NCBI RefSeq assembly: GCF_015711475.1
Contig: NZ_CP065027.1
Location: forward strand, 620,001 to 684,000
Direction: 5' to 3'
Length of the DNA: 64,000 bases
DNA from: Actinomyces trachealis
GTDB lineage: Bacteria > Actinomycetota > Actinomycetes > Actinomycetales > Actinomycetaceae
Each line of letters begins with the position of its first letter. Within the stretch, counting starts at the first letter, position 1. Of this stretch, positions 36,942 to 47,487 are shown piece after piece. The notes under the pieces are model-generated. The model had not been told where the DNA came from, made no database searches, and saw nothing but the letters and a program-made list of their open reading frames with translations. Position numbers and translations under genes: made by a program.

Positions 36942-37886
36942 GTGTCAGGTAAGCAGCGCGTCTACAAGCAGCGGATCCGTTCCACGGCGACCCTCCAGAA
37001 GGTTTTCCGGGCGATGGAACTCATTGCTGCGTCCCGCATTGGACAGGCGCGGAACAAGGCCCAGGGCGCATCACCTTATGACCACGCCCTGACTCAGGCT
37101 GTCGCCGCCGTCGGTACATACTCGCACCTGGACCATCCGATCACTCGGGAGCGTACGGACACCAAGCGGGTGGCGGTCCTGGTGGTCACTTCAGACCGCG
37201 GCATGGCGGGCGCCTACTCGGCCTCCATCCTGCGCGAGTCCGAGCGGCTCCTGAATCAGCTGGTGGAGGAGGGGTACGAGCCCGTGCTCTTCACCTTTGG
37301 CCGCCGGGCCCAGGCCTTCTACTCGTTTAAGGAGCGCCCGGTGGAGTTCTCCTGGGTGGGTGAGTCTGACCGCCCCTCAGACCGGGTGATCGATGAGGTC
37401 TCTGCGCTGCTGCTCGACTACTTCCTGGCTCCGCCTGAGGCCGGGGGAGTGGCCGAGGTGCACATTGTCTTCACTCGTTTCAAAACGATGGTCACGCAGG
37501 TGCCTGAGGTGCGCCGCATGCTTCCGCTGACCGTCGTCGATGTTGACGGGCCAGGTGAACTCAACCGTGAGGATATCGCCGCCGGGCACGAGTCCGAGCG
37601 CCCCGAGCTCTCCGGCGCGCAACCCCTCTACGAGTTTGAGCCCTCCGCTGAGGCCGTACTGGGGGCCCTGCTACCCCGCTACGTCGCCTCCCGCATTCGC
37701 AACGCACTCCTGCAGTCCGCCGCGTCCGAGTTGGCCAGCCGCCAGCAGGCCATGCACACGGCTACGGACAACGCCGAGGAACTCATCAGGAACTACACCC
37801 GTCTGGCCAACGCTGCGCGTCAGGGCGAGATTACCCAGGAGATCACGGAGATCGTCTCGGGTGCCAACGCCCTGGGCACAGACTGA
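36942..37886 (+). CDS. atpG: ATP synthase F1 subunit gamma
   Basis: 314 residues forming the central rotor shaft. The N-terminal helix (KQRIRSTATLQKVFRAMELI) and C-terminal signature (ITQEITEIVSGANAL) are complete. The GTG start lies 2 nt after the atpA stop. A slightly longer middle region than E. coli gamma is usual in actinobacteria. Confidence 0.96.
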   Translation: MSGKQRVYKQRIRSTATLQKVFRAMELIAASRIGQARNKAQGASPYDHALTQAVAAVGTYSHLDHPITRERTDTKRVAVLVVTSDRGMAGAYSASILRESERLLNQLVEEGYEPVLFTFGRRAQAFYSFKERPVEFSWVGESDRPSDRVIDEVSALLLDYFLAPPEAGGVAEVHIVFTRFKTMVTQVPEVRRMLPLTVVDVDGPGELNREDIAAGHESERPELSGAQPLYEFEPSAEAVLGALLPRYVASRIRNALLQSAASELASRQQAMHTATDNAEELIRNYTRLANAARQGEITQEITEIVSGANALGTD

Positions 37887-39383
<1,497 letters not shown>

Positions 39384-39417
39384 TGAGCCTGGTACTAGGC
39401 AAGGGGGAGGTGCACGC

Positions 39418-39762
39418 ATGGCTTTGAGAGTCGAGGTGGTCTCGCGCAGTGGAGCTGGCTCGTGGCTGGGGCAGGCGGAACGCGTCTCTGTGCCCTTGGT
39501 TGGCGGCGAGATGGGTGTGCTGCCCGGCCGTGCCCCGGTCCTGGCCCTGCTAGGTAGTGGTAAGGTGCGTATCGTGCCGATCGGTGCTGCTGAGGTGGTC
39601 CTTGCGGTCAATGGTGGCTTCTGCTCAGTGGACCACGACGTGGTCACTGTGGCGGCGGACCTCTCTGGTGAGGAGGCTGAGTCTGCGGCGGCCATCGGTG
39701 TGGACCAGATGCTGGCTGAGGCTGAGGGGCTGATGCCAGCCGGAGATGGCTACGAGGACTGA
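39418..39762 (+). CDS. atpC: ATP synthase F1 subunit epsilon
   Basis: 114 residues, N-terminal beta-sandwich with PLVGGEMGVLPGRAPVLALL. The C-terminal two-helix arm of E. coli epsilon is very short here, ending soon after the sandwich, which suggests weaker epsilon inhibition as in other actinobacteria. GGGGGAGG precedes ATG 39418. Confidence 0.93.
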   Translation: MALRVEVVSRSGAGSWLGQAERVSVPLVGGEMGVLPGRAPVLALLGSGKVRIVPIGAAEVVLAVNGGFCSVDHDVVTVAADLSGEEAESAAAIGVDQMLAEAEGLMPAGDGYED

Positions 39763-39764
39763 CC

Positions 39765-40172
39765 ATGGGACTGGGGGGCTGGGACTGGGCTGGCATCGTG
39801 GCTGGCGGAGTGCTCCTTGGCTCTTTGGTCTTCCTGTGGCGGCTGCGGGTGTTGGCCAGCCGCGTCGGCTCCTTTGAGTGCGGCCTGTCCCGCCCCGGCG
39901 AAGGTGGCTGGTTTTCCGGCATCGGGAGTTTTGGTGGTGAGGAGCTAGTCTGGCACCGGCTCATGTCCATCCGTCTGCGCCCCCGCTACCGTTTCCTCCG
40001 GGAAGACCTGGAGATCGTGGAGGTGCGACCACGCTCGGTCAGTGGCCGCGTGGTGGACGTGACCTGCACCTACCGTGGGGAGCACGTGAACCTGGCGATG
40101 CCTTCAGAGTCCTACCACGCTCTGGTCTCCTGGATGGAATCTGCCGCCCCCAAGCAATCCGAGCTGTACTGA
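39765..40172 (+). CDS. DUF2550-family membrane protein
   Basis: 135 residues. One N-terminal membrane helix (WAGIVAGGVLLGSLVFLWRL) is followed by a cytoplasmic domain with SFECGL and the SIRLRPRYRF and VSGRVVDVTC segments typical of DUF2550. It starts 2 nt after atpC, the conserved actinobacterial position. Function unknown. Confidence 0.85.
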   Translation: MGLGGWDWAGIVAGGVLLGSLVFLWRLRVLASRVGSFECGLSRPGEGGWFSGIGSFGGEELVWHRLMSIRLRPRYRFLREDLEIVEVRPRSVSGRVVDVTCTYRGEHVNLAMPSESYHALVSWMESAAPKQSELY

Positions 40173-40173
40173 G

Positions 40174-40205
40174 GTGACGCGGTGGACTGTATAAGCCCGC
40201 GTCAC
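40174..40205 (+). terminator. Short hairpin just after DUF2550
   Basis: GTGACGCGG at 40174-40182 pairs with 40197-40205; it has a 14-nt loop and no T-run. Possible first stop signal of the atp operon. Confidence 0.45.
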
Positions 40206-40291
40206 TACTGGCTACGCGAATCCATCTGCTGCGGCGGCTGTATCAGCGCTAGTCTGTACGAGCGCTCCTGAGCCTGCCAGCAAGTACACAT

Positions 40292-40342
40292 GACGGCGTC
40301 CGCCGACCAGTAGTGCCCTGGTCGGCGGACGCCGTCGTCGTT
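40292..40342. terminator. Bidirectional terminator between atp operon and glgP
   Basis: Perfect 18-bp stem, 40292-40309 with 40319-40336, with a 9-nt loop. It serves the convergent DUF2550 and glgP genes. Its arms contain GACGGCGTC and the complementary GACGCCGTC, a 9-mer that is frequent throughout the window. Confidence 0.88.
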
Positions 40343-40353
40343 CAGTAGCGGGC

Positions 40354-42720
40354 TCAGGCGATGGGCTCGGCCTCAAGGTGCCACACCTCGCGGGCGTAGT
40401 CGCTGATGGTGCGGTCGGAGGAGAAGCGGCCGGACTGGGTGATGTTGACCCAGGCCTTGCGCTGCCAGGAACGTTGGTCAGAGTAGTCGGCTGCCATCTT
40501 GTCCTTGATCTCCCGGTAGGCGGCGAAGTCACCCAGCACGTAGTACACGTCCGCAGGCTCGTAGGAGGCCTCCAGCAGGCTGCGGCGCAGGTCCGCGAAA
40601 CCGCCGGTGCCATGGTCATCCAGGGTGCCGTCGATCAAGGCGTCCAGGGCGCGGCGCAGGCCGGGGACGTTCTCGTAGGCGGCCCGTGGGTCGTAGGTCT
40701 GGCGCAGCGTGGGCAGCTCATCCTCGGTTGCGCCGAAGATGTAGGCGTTCTCATCACCCACAGCGTCCAGGATCTCCACGTTGGCGCCGTCCAGGGTGCC
40801 CAGGGTCAAGGCCCCGTTCATCATGAACTTCATGTTGGAGGTGCCGGAGGCTTCCTTACCAGCCATAGAGATCTGCTCAGAGACGTCCGCCGCCGGGATG
40901 ATGTGCTCGGCGGGCGAGACGTTGTAGTTGTGGATGAACACGACTTTGAGGGTCTTGGAGACCACCGGGTCGTTGTTGACTAGCTTGCCAATAGTGTTGA
41001 TGAGCTTGATGATCGCCTTGGCGCGCACGTAGCCCGGGGCGGCCTTCGCACCGAAGACGAAAACGCGCTTGGGCACCTCCAGGGACGGGTCCTCCTTCAA
41101 GCGGAAGTACAGGTCCAGGATGTACAGGGCGTTGAGCAGCTGACGCTTGTACTCGTGCAGACGCTTGATCTGGACATCGAAGACGGCCTCGGGGTCGATC
41201 TCGACGCCCTCGCGCTCCAGGACCCAGGCGGCGAAATCCGCCTTGTTGGCGCGCTTGACCTCAGCCAGGCGGTCCAGGACCTCGTCGCCGACGCCGTCGG
41301 TGAAGCGGGACAGGACGGACAGGTCGCGCACCCAGGAGTCGTTGCCGACGACGTCGTCCAGGACGGCGGACAGGCGCGGGTTGCACTGGCGCAGCCAGCG
41401 GCGCGGGGTAACGCCGTTGGTCTTGTTGTTGAAACGCTCCGGCCAGATGGCGTACCACTCGCCCAGGGTCTCGCGCTTGATGATCTCCGTGTGCAGGGCG
41501 GCCACACCGTTGATGGAGTAGGAGGCGTAGCAGGCGATCCAGGCCATGCGCACAGTGTTGCCAGCAACCGGCGCCATGTACTCGATGGTCTCCGGTTTAA
41601 TGCCGCGCTCAGCCATGTCCAGGCGGAAGCGGCGGTCGATCTCCCGGACGATCTCGGTGATACGCGGGAAGAGGCGGTCGAAGATGGACACGTCCCAGGT
41701 CTCCAGGGCCTCAGCCAGCACCGTGTGGTTGGTGTAGGCGAAGGTCTTGGTGACGATCTCCCAGGCGGCCTCCCAGCCGAGCTTGTGCTCGTCCATGAGC
41801 AGGCGCATGAGCTCGGGGATGGCCAGCACCGGGTGGGTGTCATTGAGCTGGACGGCGTTGTACTTGGCGAAGTCGCTCAGGTCCTCGCCGTGGTGGGCGA
41901 CGTAGTTGTCCACGATCTCCTGCAGGGAGGCGGAGCAGAAGAAGTATTGTTGGCGCACGCGCAGGAGCTTGCCCTCGTAGGTGGTGTCGTTGGGGTAGAG
42001 GACGCGGGAGATGTCGTTGGTGCGCTCACGGTCCACGATGGCCTCGGTGAAGCGCTGGGAGTTAAAGGCTTCGTAGTCGAATTCCTCTACCGGCTCGGCG
42101 CGCCACAGGCGCAGGGTGCCGACGTTGCGGGTGCCGTAGCCGGTGATGGGCATGTCGTGGGGGACGGCCTTGACGGTGAGGTCGTTGTAACGGACCAGGC
42201 GGGTGGCCTCCTCGCGGCGGATGACGAAGGGGTAGCCCTCCTCCATCCACGGGTCGGGCTGCTCGGTCTGGAAGCCGTCGGAGAAGAGCTGCTTGAACAG
42301 GCCGTAGCGGTAGAGGATGCCGTAGCCGGTGACGGGCAGCTCCAGGGTGGCGCAGGAGTCCAGGAAGCAGGCGGCCAGGCGGCCCAGACCGCCGTTGCCT
42401 AGGGCGGCGTCGGGCTCCTGCTCCAGCACCACGGACAGGTCCTGGCCGAAAGCGGAGACGGCCTGGCGGGCCTCGTCCACCAGGCCCAAGTTGGTCAGGT
42501 TGTTGAGCAGTGCCCGGCCCATGAGGAACTCGGCGGAAAAGTAGTGTTCCTGACGGCCAGCGCGGTACTTCTCGCTGGTGGCGTGCCAGTTGTCAGCGAT
42601 GCGTGAAACGATGGCGGAGGACAGGCCCTGCCAGACCTCCATCGCGGTGGAGGCGTCAGCGGGACGGCCTGAGACCGCACGTACCTGAGCGGGTACGGTG
42701 CTAGCCAGGTTCTGCGTCAT
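40354..42720 (-). CDS. glgP: Glycogen/maltodextrin phosphorylase
   Basis: 788 residues. It releases glucose-1-phosphate from non-reducing ends of alpha-1,4 glucans. The PLP Lys lies in EASGTSNMKF. N-terminal motifs RLAACFLDSCATL and GYGILYRYGLF, then QLNDTHP, are standard for GT35. Reading from the ATG at 42720, the preceding 60 nt contain AT-rich repeats that resemble a MalR-type operator. A weak AGGGGAATG ribosome site lies upstream. It is a single-gene unit closed by the 18-bp terminator. Confidence 0.96.
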   Translation of the reverse strand: MTQNLASTVPAQVRAVSGRPADASTAMEVWQGLSSAIVSRIADNWHATSEKYRAGRQEHYFSAEFLMGRALLNNLTNLGLVDEARQAVSAFGQDLSVVLEQEPDAALGNGGLGRLAACFLDSCATLELPVTGYGILYRYGLFKQLFSDGFQTEQPDPWMEEGYPFVIRREEATRLVRYNDLTVKAVPHDMPITGYGTRNVGTLRLWRAEPVEEFDYEAFNSQRFTEAIVDRERTNDISRVLYPNDTTYEGKLLRVRQQYFFCSASLQEIVDNYVAHHGEDLSDFAKYNAVQLNDTHPVLAIPELMRLLMDEHKLGWEAAWEIVTKTFAYTNHTVLAEALETWDVSIFDRLFPRITEIVREIDRRFRLDMAERGIKPETIEYMAPVAGNTVRMAWIACYASYSINGVAALHTEIIKRETLGEWYAIWPERFNNKTNGVTPRRWLRQCNPRLSAVLDDVVGNDSWVRDLSVLSRFTDGVGDEVLDRLAEVKRANKADFAAWVLEREGVEIDPEAVFDVQIKRLHEYKRQLLNALYILDLYFRLKEDPSLEVPKRVFVFGAKAAPGYVRAKAIIKLINTIGKLVNNDPVVSKTLKVVFIHNYNVSPAEHIIPAADVSEQISMAGKEASGTSNMKFMMNGALTLGTLDGANVEILDAVGDENAYIFGATEDELPTLRQTYDPRAAYENVPGLRRALDALIDGTLDDHGTGGFADLRRSLLEASYEPADVYYVLGDFAAYREIKDKMAADYSDQRSWQRKAWVNITQSGRFSSDRTISDYAREVWHLEAEPIA

Positions 42721-42753
42721 TCTTCATTCCCCTGTCAGGTGTTTGGAGTGATG

Positions 42754-42781
42754 CTCGCAAAGTATTGCAGCGATCTTGCAA
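42754..42781 (-). promoter_or_regulatory. Putative LacI/MalR-type operator upstream of glgP
   Basis: On the glgP strand this reads TTGCAA-gatcg-CTGCAA-tact-TTGCGA: three similar half-sites spaced 10-11 nt apart. Streptomyces MalR and related LacI-type maltose regulators bind CTTGCA/TGCAAG elements, so regulation by maltodextrin is plausible. The site lies 34-61 nt upstream of the start. No LacI gene is in the window. Confidence 0.45.
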
Positions 42782-43076
42782 ATCTTACAGCGCTGGTGTG
42801 AGCGGGCGCCGGTGGGGACAGTGCAAGAGGCCGCAAGCATCAGGGTGAGCCTACCCAAAGTGGGTTGTGAGTACCCAAAACAGGGACCAATGGGCCGGTT
42901 CACCCTGCTGTCCTCAACCCGCAAACCAGACGACGCCGCAGGACTCCGTGTTGTGACATATTGTCTGGGCTCCGTGAGGCCGTAGCCGTCACCTAGCAGC
43001 CCGTGCCCTCACTCCTAGAAATGCCCCCAGTATGGCCAGGCGCCTACGCAAGACCCTGCCCAAGGACTGGAGATAG
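42782..43076. other. Non-coding region between glgP and decayed locus
   Basis: About 295 bases. No gene, tRNA or strong terminator seen. It holds glgP upstream DNA with direct motifs CTACCCAAAG and GTACCCAAAA about 20 nt apart, of unknown meaning. Confidence 0.4.
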
Positions 43077-43391
43077 TTGTGCGAGACAGCCAGCGTGGAG
43101 GAGCTCAAGGAGGTGCTGTCGGGCCGCCAGGTCGACGCCGTGGACGACCGCTTCTTCCGATGCACCGCCTGGATGCTGAGCTGTACCCCTATGGAGGTGG
43201 TCCGGGTGGCCGGTGGGATCAGCGACGAGGTTTGCCGCAACGGCGGCTGCAACTGGTCTGGCCGCCACCGGCGCATGCTCGGTGACTACCGGCGGATCCT
43301 GGCCTACGGCGCAGCCCCGGCTGGCTGCCGGGCCCAGCACCTCGACGGACACGGGTCGGCATTTTGCGGGGAGAGTCTCGATGACAGCTAG
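43077..43391 (+). CDS. Doubtful small open frame
   Basis: Encodes 104 residues from TTG 43077, with VEELKEVLSGRQVDAVDDRF looking plausibly coding and a Cys-rich middle. The tail after about residue 60 looks non-coding and there is no ribosome site. It may be the remains of a gene disrupted together with the sortase-signal fragment that follows. No family recognised. Confidence 0.3.
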   Translation: MCETASVEELKEVLSGRQVDAVDDRFFRCTAWMLSCTPMEVVRVAGGISDEVCRNGGCNWSGRHRRMLGDYRRILAYGAAPAGCRAQHLDGHGSAFCGESLDDS

Positions 43392-43515
43392 GCAGGTCGC
43401 GAACACCGGTGTCAATCCAGCGGGCGTGTTGGGGCTTGCTGCTGTGCTCGCCGTCGGGGCTTTCGTCTGGTACTGCTGCTGGAGTACGACGACGCTGGTC
43501 AGAGCCGACGAGTGA
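43381..43515 (+). pseudogene. Possible C-terminal sorting-signal remnant of a surface protein
   Basis: From ATG 43381 the frame gives TARQVANTGVNPAGVLGLA followed by a hydrophobic stretch. VANTG plus a membrane helix resembles an LPXTG sortase signal, but the usual basic tail is replaced by CCWSTT. No body of the surface protein is attached. Likely a fragment. Confidence 0.35.
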
Positions 43516-43630
43516 GTCTGAGCTGATGCGCTGAGTCTGCGGGGCGAGCGCTTGGGTGCGCCAACCCTGCTTCAAAGTTGGCGGTATCAACAGGGCGCTG
43601 GGACCGGCAAGAGGCTTTATCGCAGATATT

Positions 43631-43645
43631 CGGAAATGTTTTCCG
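43631..43645. promoter_or_regulatory. Inverted repeat before the AAA/RloB remnants
   Basis: CGGAAA-TGT-TTTCCG, perfect 6-bp arms around 3 nt, 25 nt before ATG 43670 in a locally AT-rich stretch. It could be an old operator of the defence pair. Confidence 0.35.
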
Positions 43646-43669
43646 TAAGAGCATCTATTGGGGCACGCT

Positions 43670-44507
43670 ATGAACGTGCTGTTAGCACACTCTGTCACCA
43701 ACTTTCGGTGCTTTACGGACGAGGCCGTCCTTGACCTCGTCCGCCCGTCCTTGAGGACCCTCACCCCCAAACCCGGCTCCTCCTGGGCTCAGGAGACCCA
43801 GCGGGTGGCCGCGATCTGCGGTGCCAACGCCTCCGGCAAGTCGACCCTGCTTGACGCCCTTGAGACACTGCATCGGGCGATCGGTGGCGAGCGCGGTATC
43901 CTCTATCAGCCAGACAGGTTCAAGCCTGGTGCCACTGAGCCCACCACCTATCAGCTCAAGTTCACCGTCGATGACCGGCGCTTCGCCTACACGGTCAAGG
44001 CCGAGGCCTGGGGCATCTCAAGTGAGGAGCTGTGGAGGCCACACCCGCTGGAGGAAAGTCTTCTCGCGAAGCCAGGTGAGCCCCAACTCCCCCTTGGAGG
44101 TCTCGACAAGTTCCTCCCTTCGCGGTGCCAATCGCGAGATCAAGAAGCTCACGGGTGTGGACGACCTCTTCCTGGGCGTGGCTTTCCGCTACCACCACGA
44201 GACCTTCTTCCCTCTCGTCAAGGCGCTGCGCGCCACTTCCTTCGTCCACCACACGGACGACGAGAGGCCCGCGCGGATCCGCTGGCTCGCGACCGCTGGT
44301 CCTGCCATCGACACCTTGAAGCGTGGAGGAGTGCTCGTCGTCGACGAGCTTGACGCTAGTCTTCATCCCCATCTCGCCGCCGCGCTTATCGAGATGTTCC
44401 AGGACCCGGATCTCAACACGACCGGCGCCCAGCTCATCGCCACCACCCATGACACCTCGCTGCTGGGCAACACTCCAACACCCGGGCTTGAGGCGGCGGA
44501 GGCCTGA
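43670..44507 (+). pseudogene. Frameshifted AAA ATPase (RloA/DUF-type OLD-like) remnant
   Basis: Frame 1 from ATG 43670 has the N-terminal AAA_15/21 pattern (VTNFRCFTDEAVLDL), Walker A CGANASGKSTLLDAL and TTYQLKFTVDDRRFAYTV. Near 44060 it shifts to another frame, with SLRGANREIKKLTGVDDLFL, then Walker B GGVLVVDELDASLHPHL and IATTHDTSLL to a stop at 44507. At least 100 residues expected between these blocks are missing. The partner reading frame that follows resembles RloB, so this was probably an RloAB-type defence ATPase. It cannot make a functional protein. Confidence 0.72.
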
Positions 44508-44508
44508 G

Positions 44509-44978
44509 ATGGGGCGAGGACGGAGCCCCGGAGGCGCACGCCCCACAAGCAGTGCCGGGCCATCCTCGTGGTCACGAACGGTCGGCGGACCGAGAAGGCG
44601 TATCTGGAGGGACTCGGACAGAAAGTAGGATGGTTAATCGCCCTCATGGTCCGCTTCATCAACAAAGATCCGCGCCCCCTCAAATGCCCGGTGCATGGCA
44701 TCGTCTCAGTCCCCTGCTTCTAGGTGTGGCTCACCGCCCATTATGGGCAGGTTCGCAACTACCAGGACCAGCATGACGCCCAGCGGCACTACACGCAGAT
44801 TGCCCATGTGCGCAAAGGTAAGGAGAAATTCATCGCCGAAGACTTCCCTTGGGATGCCTTCACGGACGCCGACCGGCGGTGCCGACTCACGGGCGTACCT
44901 GAGCCGAAACTGGACACCCAGGGTCCCTGCCCATCAACGACCATGCCCCATCTCATGCGCAGCCTCGGACTACTGTGA
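44509..44978 (+). pseudogene. RloB-like remnant with frameshift and in-frame stop
   Basis: ATG 44509 starts in the wrong frame. The correct frame soon gives KQCRAILVVTNGRRTEKAYL, the N-terminal RloB/TOPRIM-like pattern (GxxTE). It then breaks at a TAG at 44721-44723, where relatives have a conserved Phe-Glu, and continues in the same frame VWLTAHYGQVRNYQDQHD and HVRKGKEKFIAEDFPWDAF to 44978. GAG to TAG is a single-base change. The middle third of the protein is also absent. It follows the AAA remnant directly, so the two formed an RloAB-like operon, a family linked to phage-restriction islands. Confidence 0.65.
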
Positions 44979-45024
44979 CCCCCCCGCTCTCCGCCGTTCT
45001 GGTCGGGGTGCTGGTACTGTTACG

Positions 45025-45076
45025 CGCTCGCCAGCACCGCTGGTCGCTGGACCAGTAGTGCTGGCGAGCGTTGCTT
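45025..45076. terminator. Terminator between RloB remnant and glgB
   Basis: Perfect 13-bp stem, 45025-45037 (CGCTCGCCAGCAC) with 45058-45070, followed by TTGCTT. The loop also contains a CTGGTCGCTGGACCAG motif that can fold. Confidence 0.8.
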
Positions 45077-45081
45077 AAATG

Positions 45082-45191
45082 GCTCGGCCTGTCTCGGCTC
45101 AGTCGCGCGTGTGCAGCCGGGGGCTTGGCACGCGTCTTCCTCGCCTCACAGGCCCAAGCAAGCTCGGCCTGTCTCGGCTCAGTCGCGCGTG
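45082..45191. repeat. 30-bp direct repeat covering the glgB stop
   Basis: GCTCGGCCTGTCTCGGCTCA plus ten further identical bases occurs at 45082-45111 and at 45162-45191, exactly 80 nt apart. The second copy contains the glgB stop codon and last codons; the first lies beyond the gene. This is a duplicated gene end and possibly a recombination scar next to the decayed RloAB locus. Confidence 0.75.
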
Positions 45192-47392
45192 GGACGTAGG
45201 AAGACCGCGCCCATGGGGGGGACCCGCAGGCGCACCGAAGCCGGGCGACCGTTCCACGGCAGCTCCTCAGCCTCCACATGCCCCAGGTTGCCCACACCAG
45301 AACCGCCGTACTCAGGGGCGTCAGTGTTGATGACCTCATCCCAGCCACCCGCGAAAGGCAGCCCCACCCGGTAACCCTCGTGCGGCGTGCCCGCAAAGTT
45401 CACGATCGCCACGATCAGATCATTGCGGCCGTCGGGGCCAGTGCCCTTACGCAGGTAGGACAGGACGTTGTGGTCGCCGTCGCCCGCCTCGATCCACTCA
45501 AAGCCGCGGTGGGAGAAGTCGTCAGCCCACAGCGCGGGGGAGGAGGCGTACAGCTTGTTCAGGTCCGTGACCAGGTGCAGCAGGCCCTGGTGCCCCGGGT
45601 CGTCCAGGATCCACCAGTCCAGGGAGTTATCAGCGTTCCACTCGGCGCCCTGACCGAACTCCTGGCCCATGAACAGCAACTGCTTGCCGGGGTGCGACCA
45701 CTGGTAGGCGTACAGGGCACGCAGGCCCGCCAACTCCTGCCAGGCATCACCGGGCATCTTGGAGAGCAGGGATCCCTTGCCGTGCACAACCTCATCGTGG
45801 CTCAGCGGCAAGATGAACTGCTCAGAGAAGGCGTAGACCAGGGAGAAGGTCAACTCCCCGTGGTGGTAGCGCCGGTTGATGGGCTTCTCCGCCAGGTAGC
45901 GCAGGGTATCGTTCATCCAGCCCATGTTCCACTTCAGGCCGAAACCCAGTCCACCATACTCGGTGGGGGCGGTCACCCCCGGCCAGGCGGTGGACTCCTC
46001 CGCGATCATCACCGTGCCCGGGTGCTTGCGGTAGGCGGTGGCGGTGGCCTCCTGCAGGAAGCTGATGGCCTCCAGGTTCTCGCGGCCACCGTACTGGTTG
46101 GGACGCCACTGCCCGTCCTGGCGCGAGTAATCCAGGTACAACATGGAGGCGACGGCGTCCACACGCAGCCCGTCCAGGTGGAACTCCTCCAGCCAGTACA
46201 GGGCGTTAGCCACCAAGAAGTTGCGCACCTCATTACGGCCAAAGTTGAAGATGTAGGTGCCCCAGTCCGGGTGCTCGCCGCGCTGCGGGTCCGGGTCCTC
46301 ATACAAGGGTGTGCCGTCAAAGCGGGCCAGGGCCCACTCGTCCTTGGGGAAGTGGGCCGGGACCCAGTCCAGGATCACGCCGATACCCGCCTGGTGCAGC
46401 TGGTCCACCAGGTATCGGAAGTCATCTGGGGTACCAAAGCGCGCCGTGGGGGCGTAGTAGCCCGTCACCTGGTAGCCCCAGGAACCACCAAAGGGGTGCT
46501 CCGCCACCGGCAGGAACTCCACGTGCGTGAAACCTGCCTCCTTGACGTAGGGCACCAACTCCTCAGCCAGGCCGCGGTAGCCCAGGCCCTGGCGCCAGGA
46601 GCCGATATGCACCTCATAGATGCTCATGGGGCCCGAGTGCGGGTCCTTGTTCTGACGGGACTCCAGCCACTCGGAGTCACCCCACTTGTGGAAGCGGTCT
46701 GTGACCACGGAGGCGGTGGCCGGAGGCACCTCAGTGGCGCGGGCCAGCGGATCAGCCTTCTGGTGCCAGGAGCCGTCCGCATTGCAGATCTCAAACTTGT
46801 AGCGGGCACCCACGCCCACGCCCGGCAGGAACAGTTCCCACACGCCGGAAGCGCCCAGGGAACGCATGGCGGAGGCTGTGCCGTCCCAGTAGTTGAAGTC
46901 ACCGACCACGCGCACCGCGCGGGCATTCGGAGCCCACACGGCAAAGGCCGTGCCCTCAACCTCACCCATGGGGCCGGAGAAGTGCTTGAGGTGAGCGCCC
47001 AGCGCCTCCCACAGCTCCTCGTGACGGCCCTCAGAGATCAGGTAGGTGTCCATCTCACCCAGGGTGGGCAGGAAGCGGTAGGGGTCGTCAACCTGGGTGG
47101 TCTCCTCCCCATAGGTTACGGCGATCCGGTAGTCCGGGATCTGTATGCCCGGCAGGACCGCCGCCCAGACGCCGTCCTGCTCGTGCACGGCAGGGAAGGT
47201 GCCATCCTGGGTAACCACGGCGACGGCGTCGGCCAGGTGGCGCACGGTACGGATCGTGACGCTGCCGTTGCCAATGTGCGCGCCCAACACCTCATGCGGG
47301 TTGTGGTAACGCGCGTACGCGACGTCCGCAAGGACCCAGGGGTCGACGTGAACGGGGGCAGGGCTCGGGTCAGGCGTAGTCGCTACAGTCAT
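45179..47392 (-). CDS. glgB: 1,4-alpha-glucan branching enzyme
   Basis: 737 residues. It creates alpha-1,6 branches in glycogen. It has an N-terminal CBM48-type domain ([21 protein letters not shown]) and the GH13_9 catalytic barrel with [17 protein letters not shown], nucleophile Asp in [15 protein letters not shown], acid Glu in [11 protein letters not shown] and [13 protein letters not shown]. The N-terminal 100 residues are the extra domain common in actinobacterial GlgB. It follows mak on the same strand after 95 nt. Confidence 0.97.
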   Translation of the reverse strand: MTVATTPDPSPAPVHVDPWVLADVAYARYHNPHEVLGAHIGNGSVTIRTVRHLADAVAVVTQDGTFPAVHEQDGVWAAVLPGIQIPDYRIAVTYGEETTQVDDPYRFLPTLGEMDTYLISEGRHEELWEALGAHLKHFSGPMGEVEGTAFAVWAPNARAVRVVGDFNYWDGTASAMRSLGASGVWELFLPGVGVGARYKFEICNADGSWHQKADPLARATEVPPATASVVTDRFHKWGDSEWLESRQNKDPHSGPMSIYEVHIGSWRQGLGYRGLAEELVPYVKEAGFTHVEFLPVAEHPFGGSWGYQVTGYYAPTARFGTPDDFRYLVDQLHQAGIGVILDWVPAHFPKDEWALARFDGTPLYEDPDPQRGEHPDWGTYIFNFGRNEVRNFLVANALYWLEEFHLDGLRVDAVASMLYLDYSRQDGQWRPNQYGGRENLEAISFLQEATATAYRKHPGTVMIAEESTAWPGVTAPTEYGGLGFGLKWNMGWMNDTLRYLAEKPINRRYHHGELTFSLVYAFSEQFILPLSHDEVVHGKGSLLSKMPGDAWQELAGLRALYAYQWSHPGKQLLFMGQEFGQGAEWNADNSLDWWILDDPGHQGLLHLVTDLNKLYASSPALWADDFSHRGFEWIEAGDGDHNVLSYLRKGTGPDGRNDLIVAIVNFAGTPHEGYRVGLPFAGGWDEVINTDAPEYGGSGVGNLGHVEAEELPWNGRPASVRLRVPPMGAVFLRPTRD

Positions 47393-47487
47393 GTGTTCAC
47401 TGTTCCATGGTCAGGCCCCCACAGGGGCGGATTTGGGATTTTTGCGGGGTCGTAGATCAGACAAGCTGAACTGCACTAGGGGACGAT

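Noticed and set aside
41155..42402. Long open frame antisense to glgP
   Set aside because: Mirror frame of a high-GC gene; Gly/Val/Asp-rich composition, no ribosome site, and glgP on the other strand is unambiguous.
45278..47455. 725-codon open frame antisense to glgB
   Set aside because: Same reason: codon-position GC of glgB leaves the opposite frame open; the translation has no recognisable domain.
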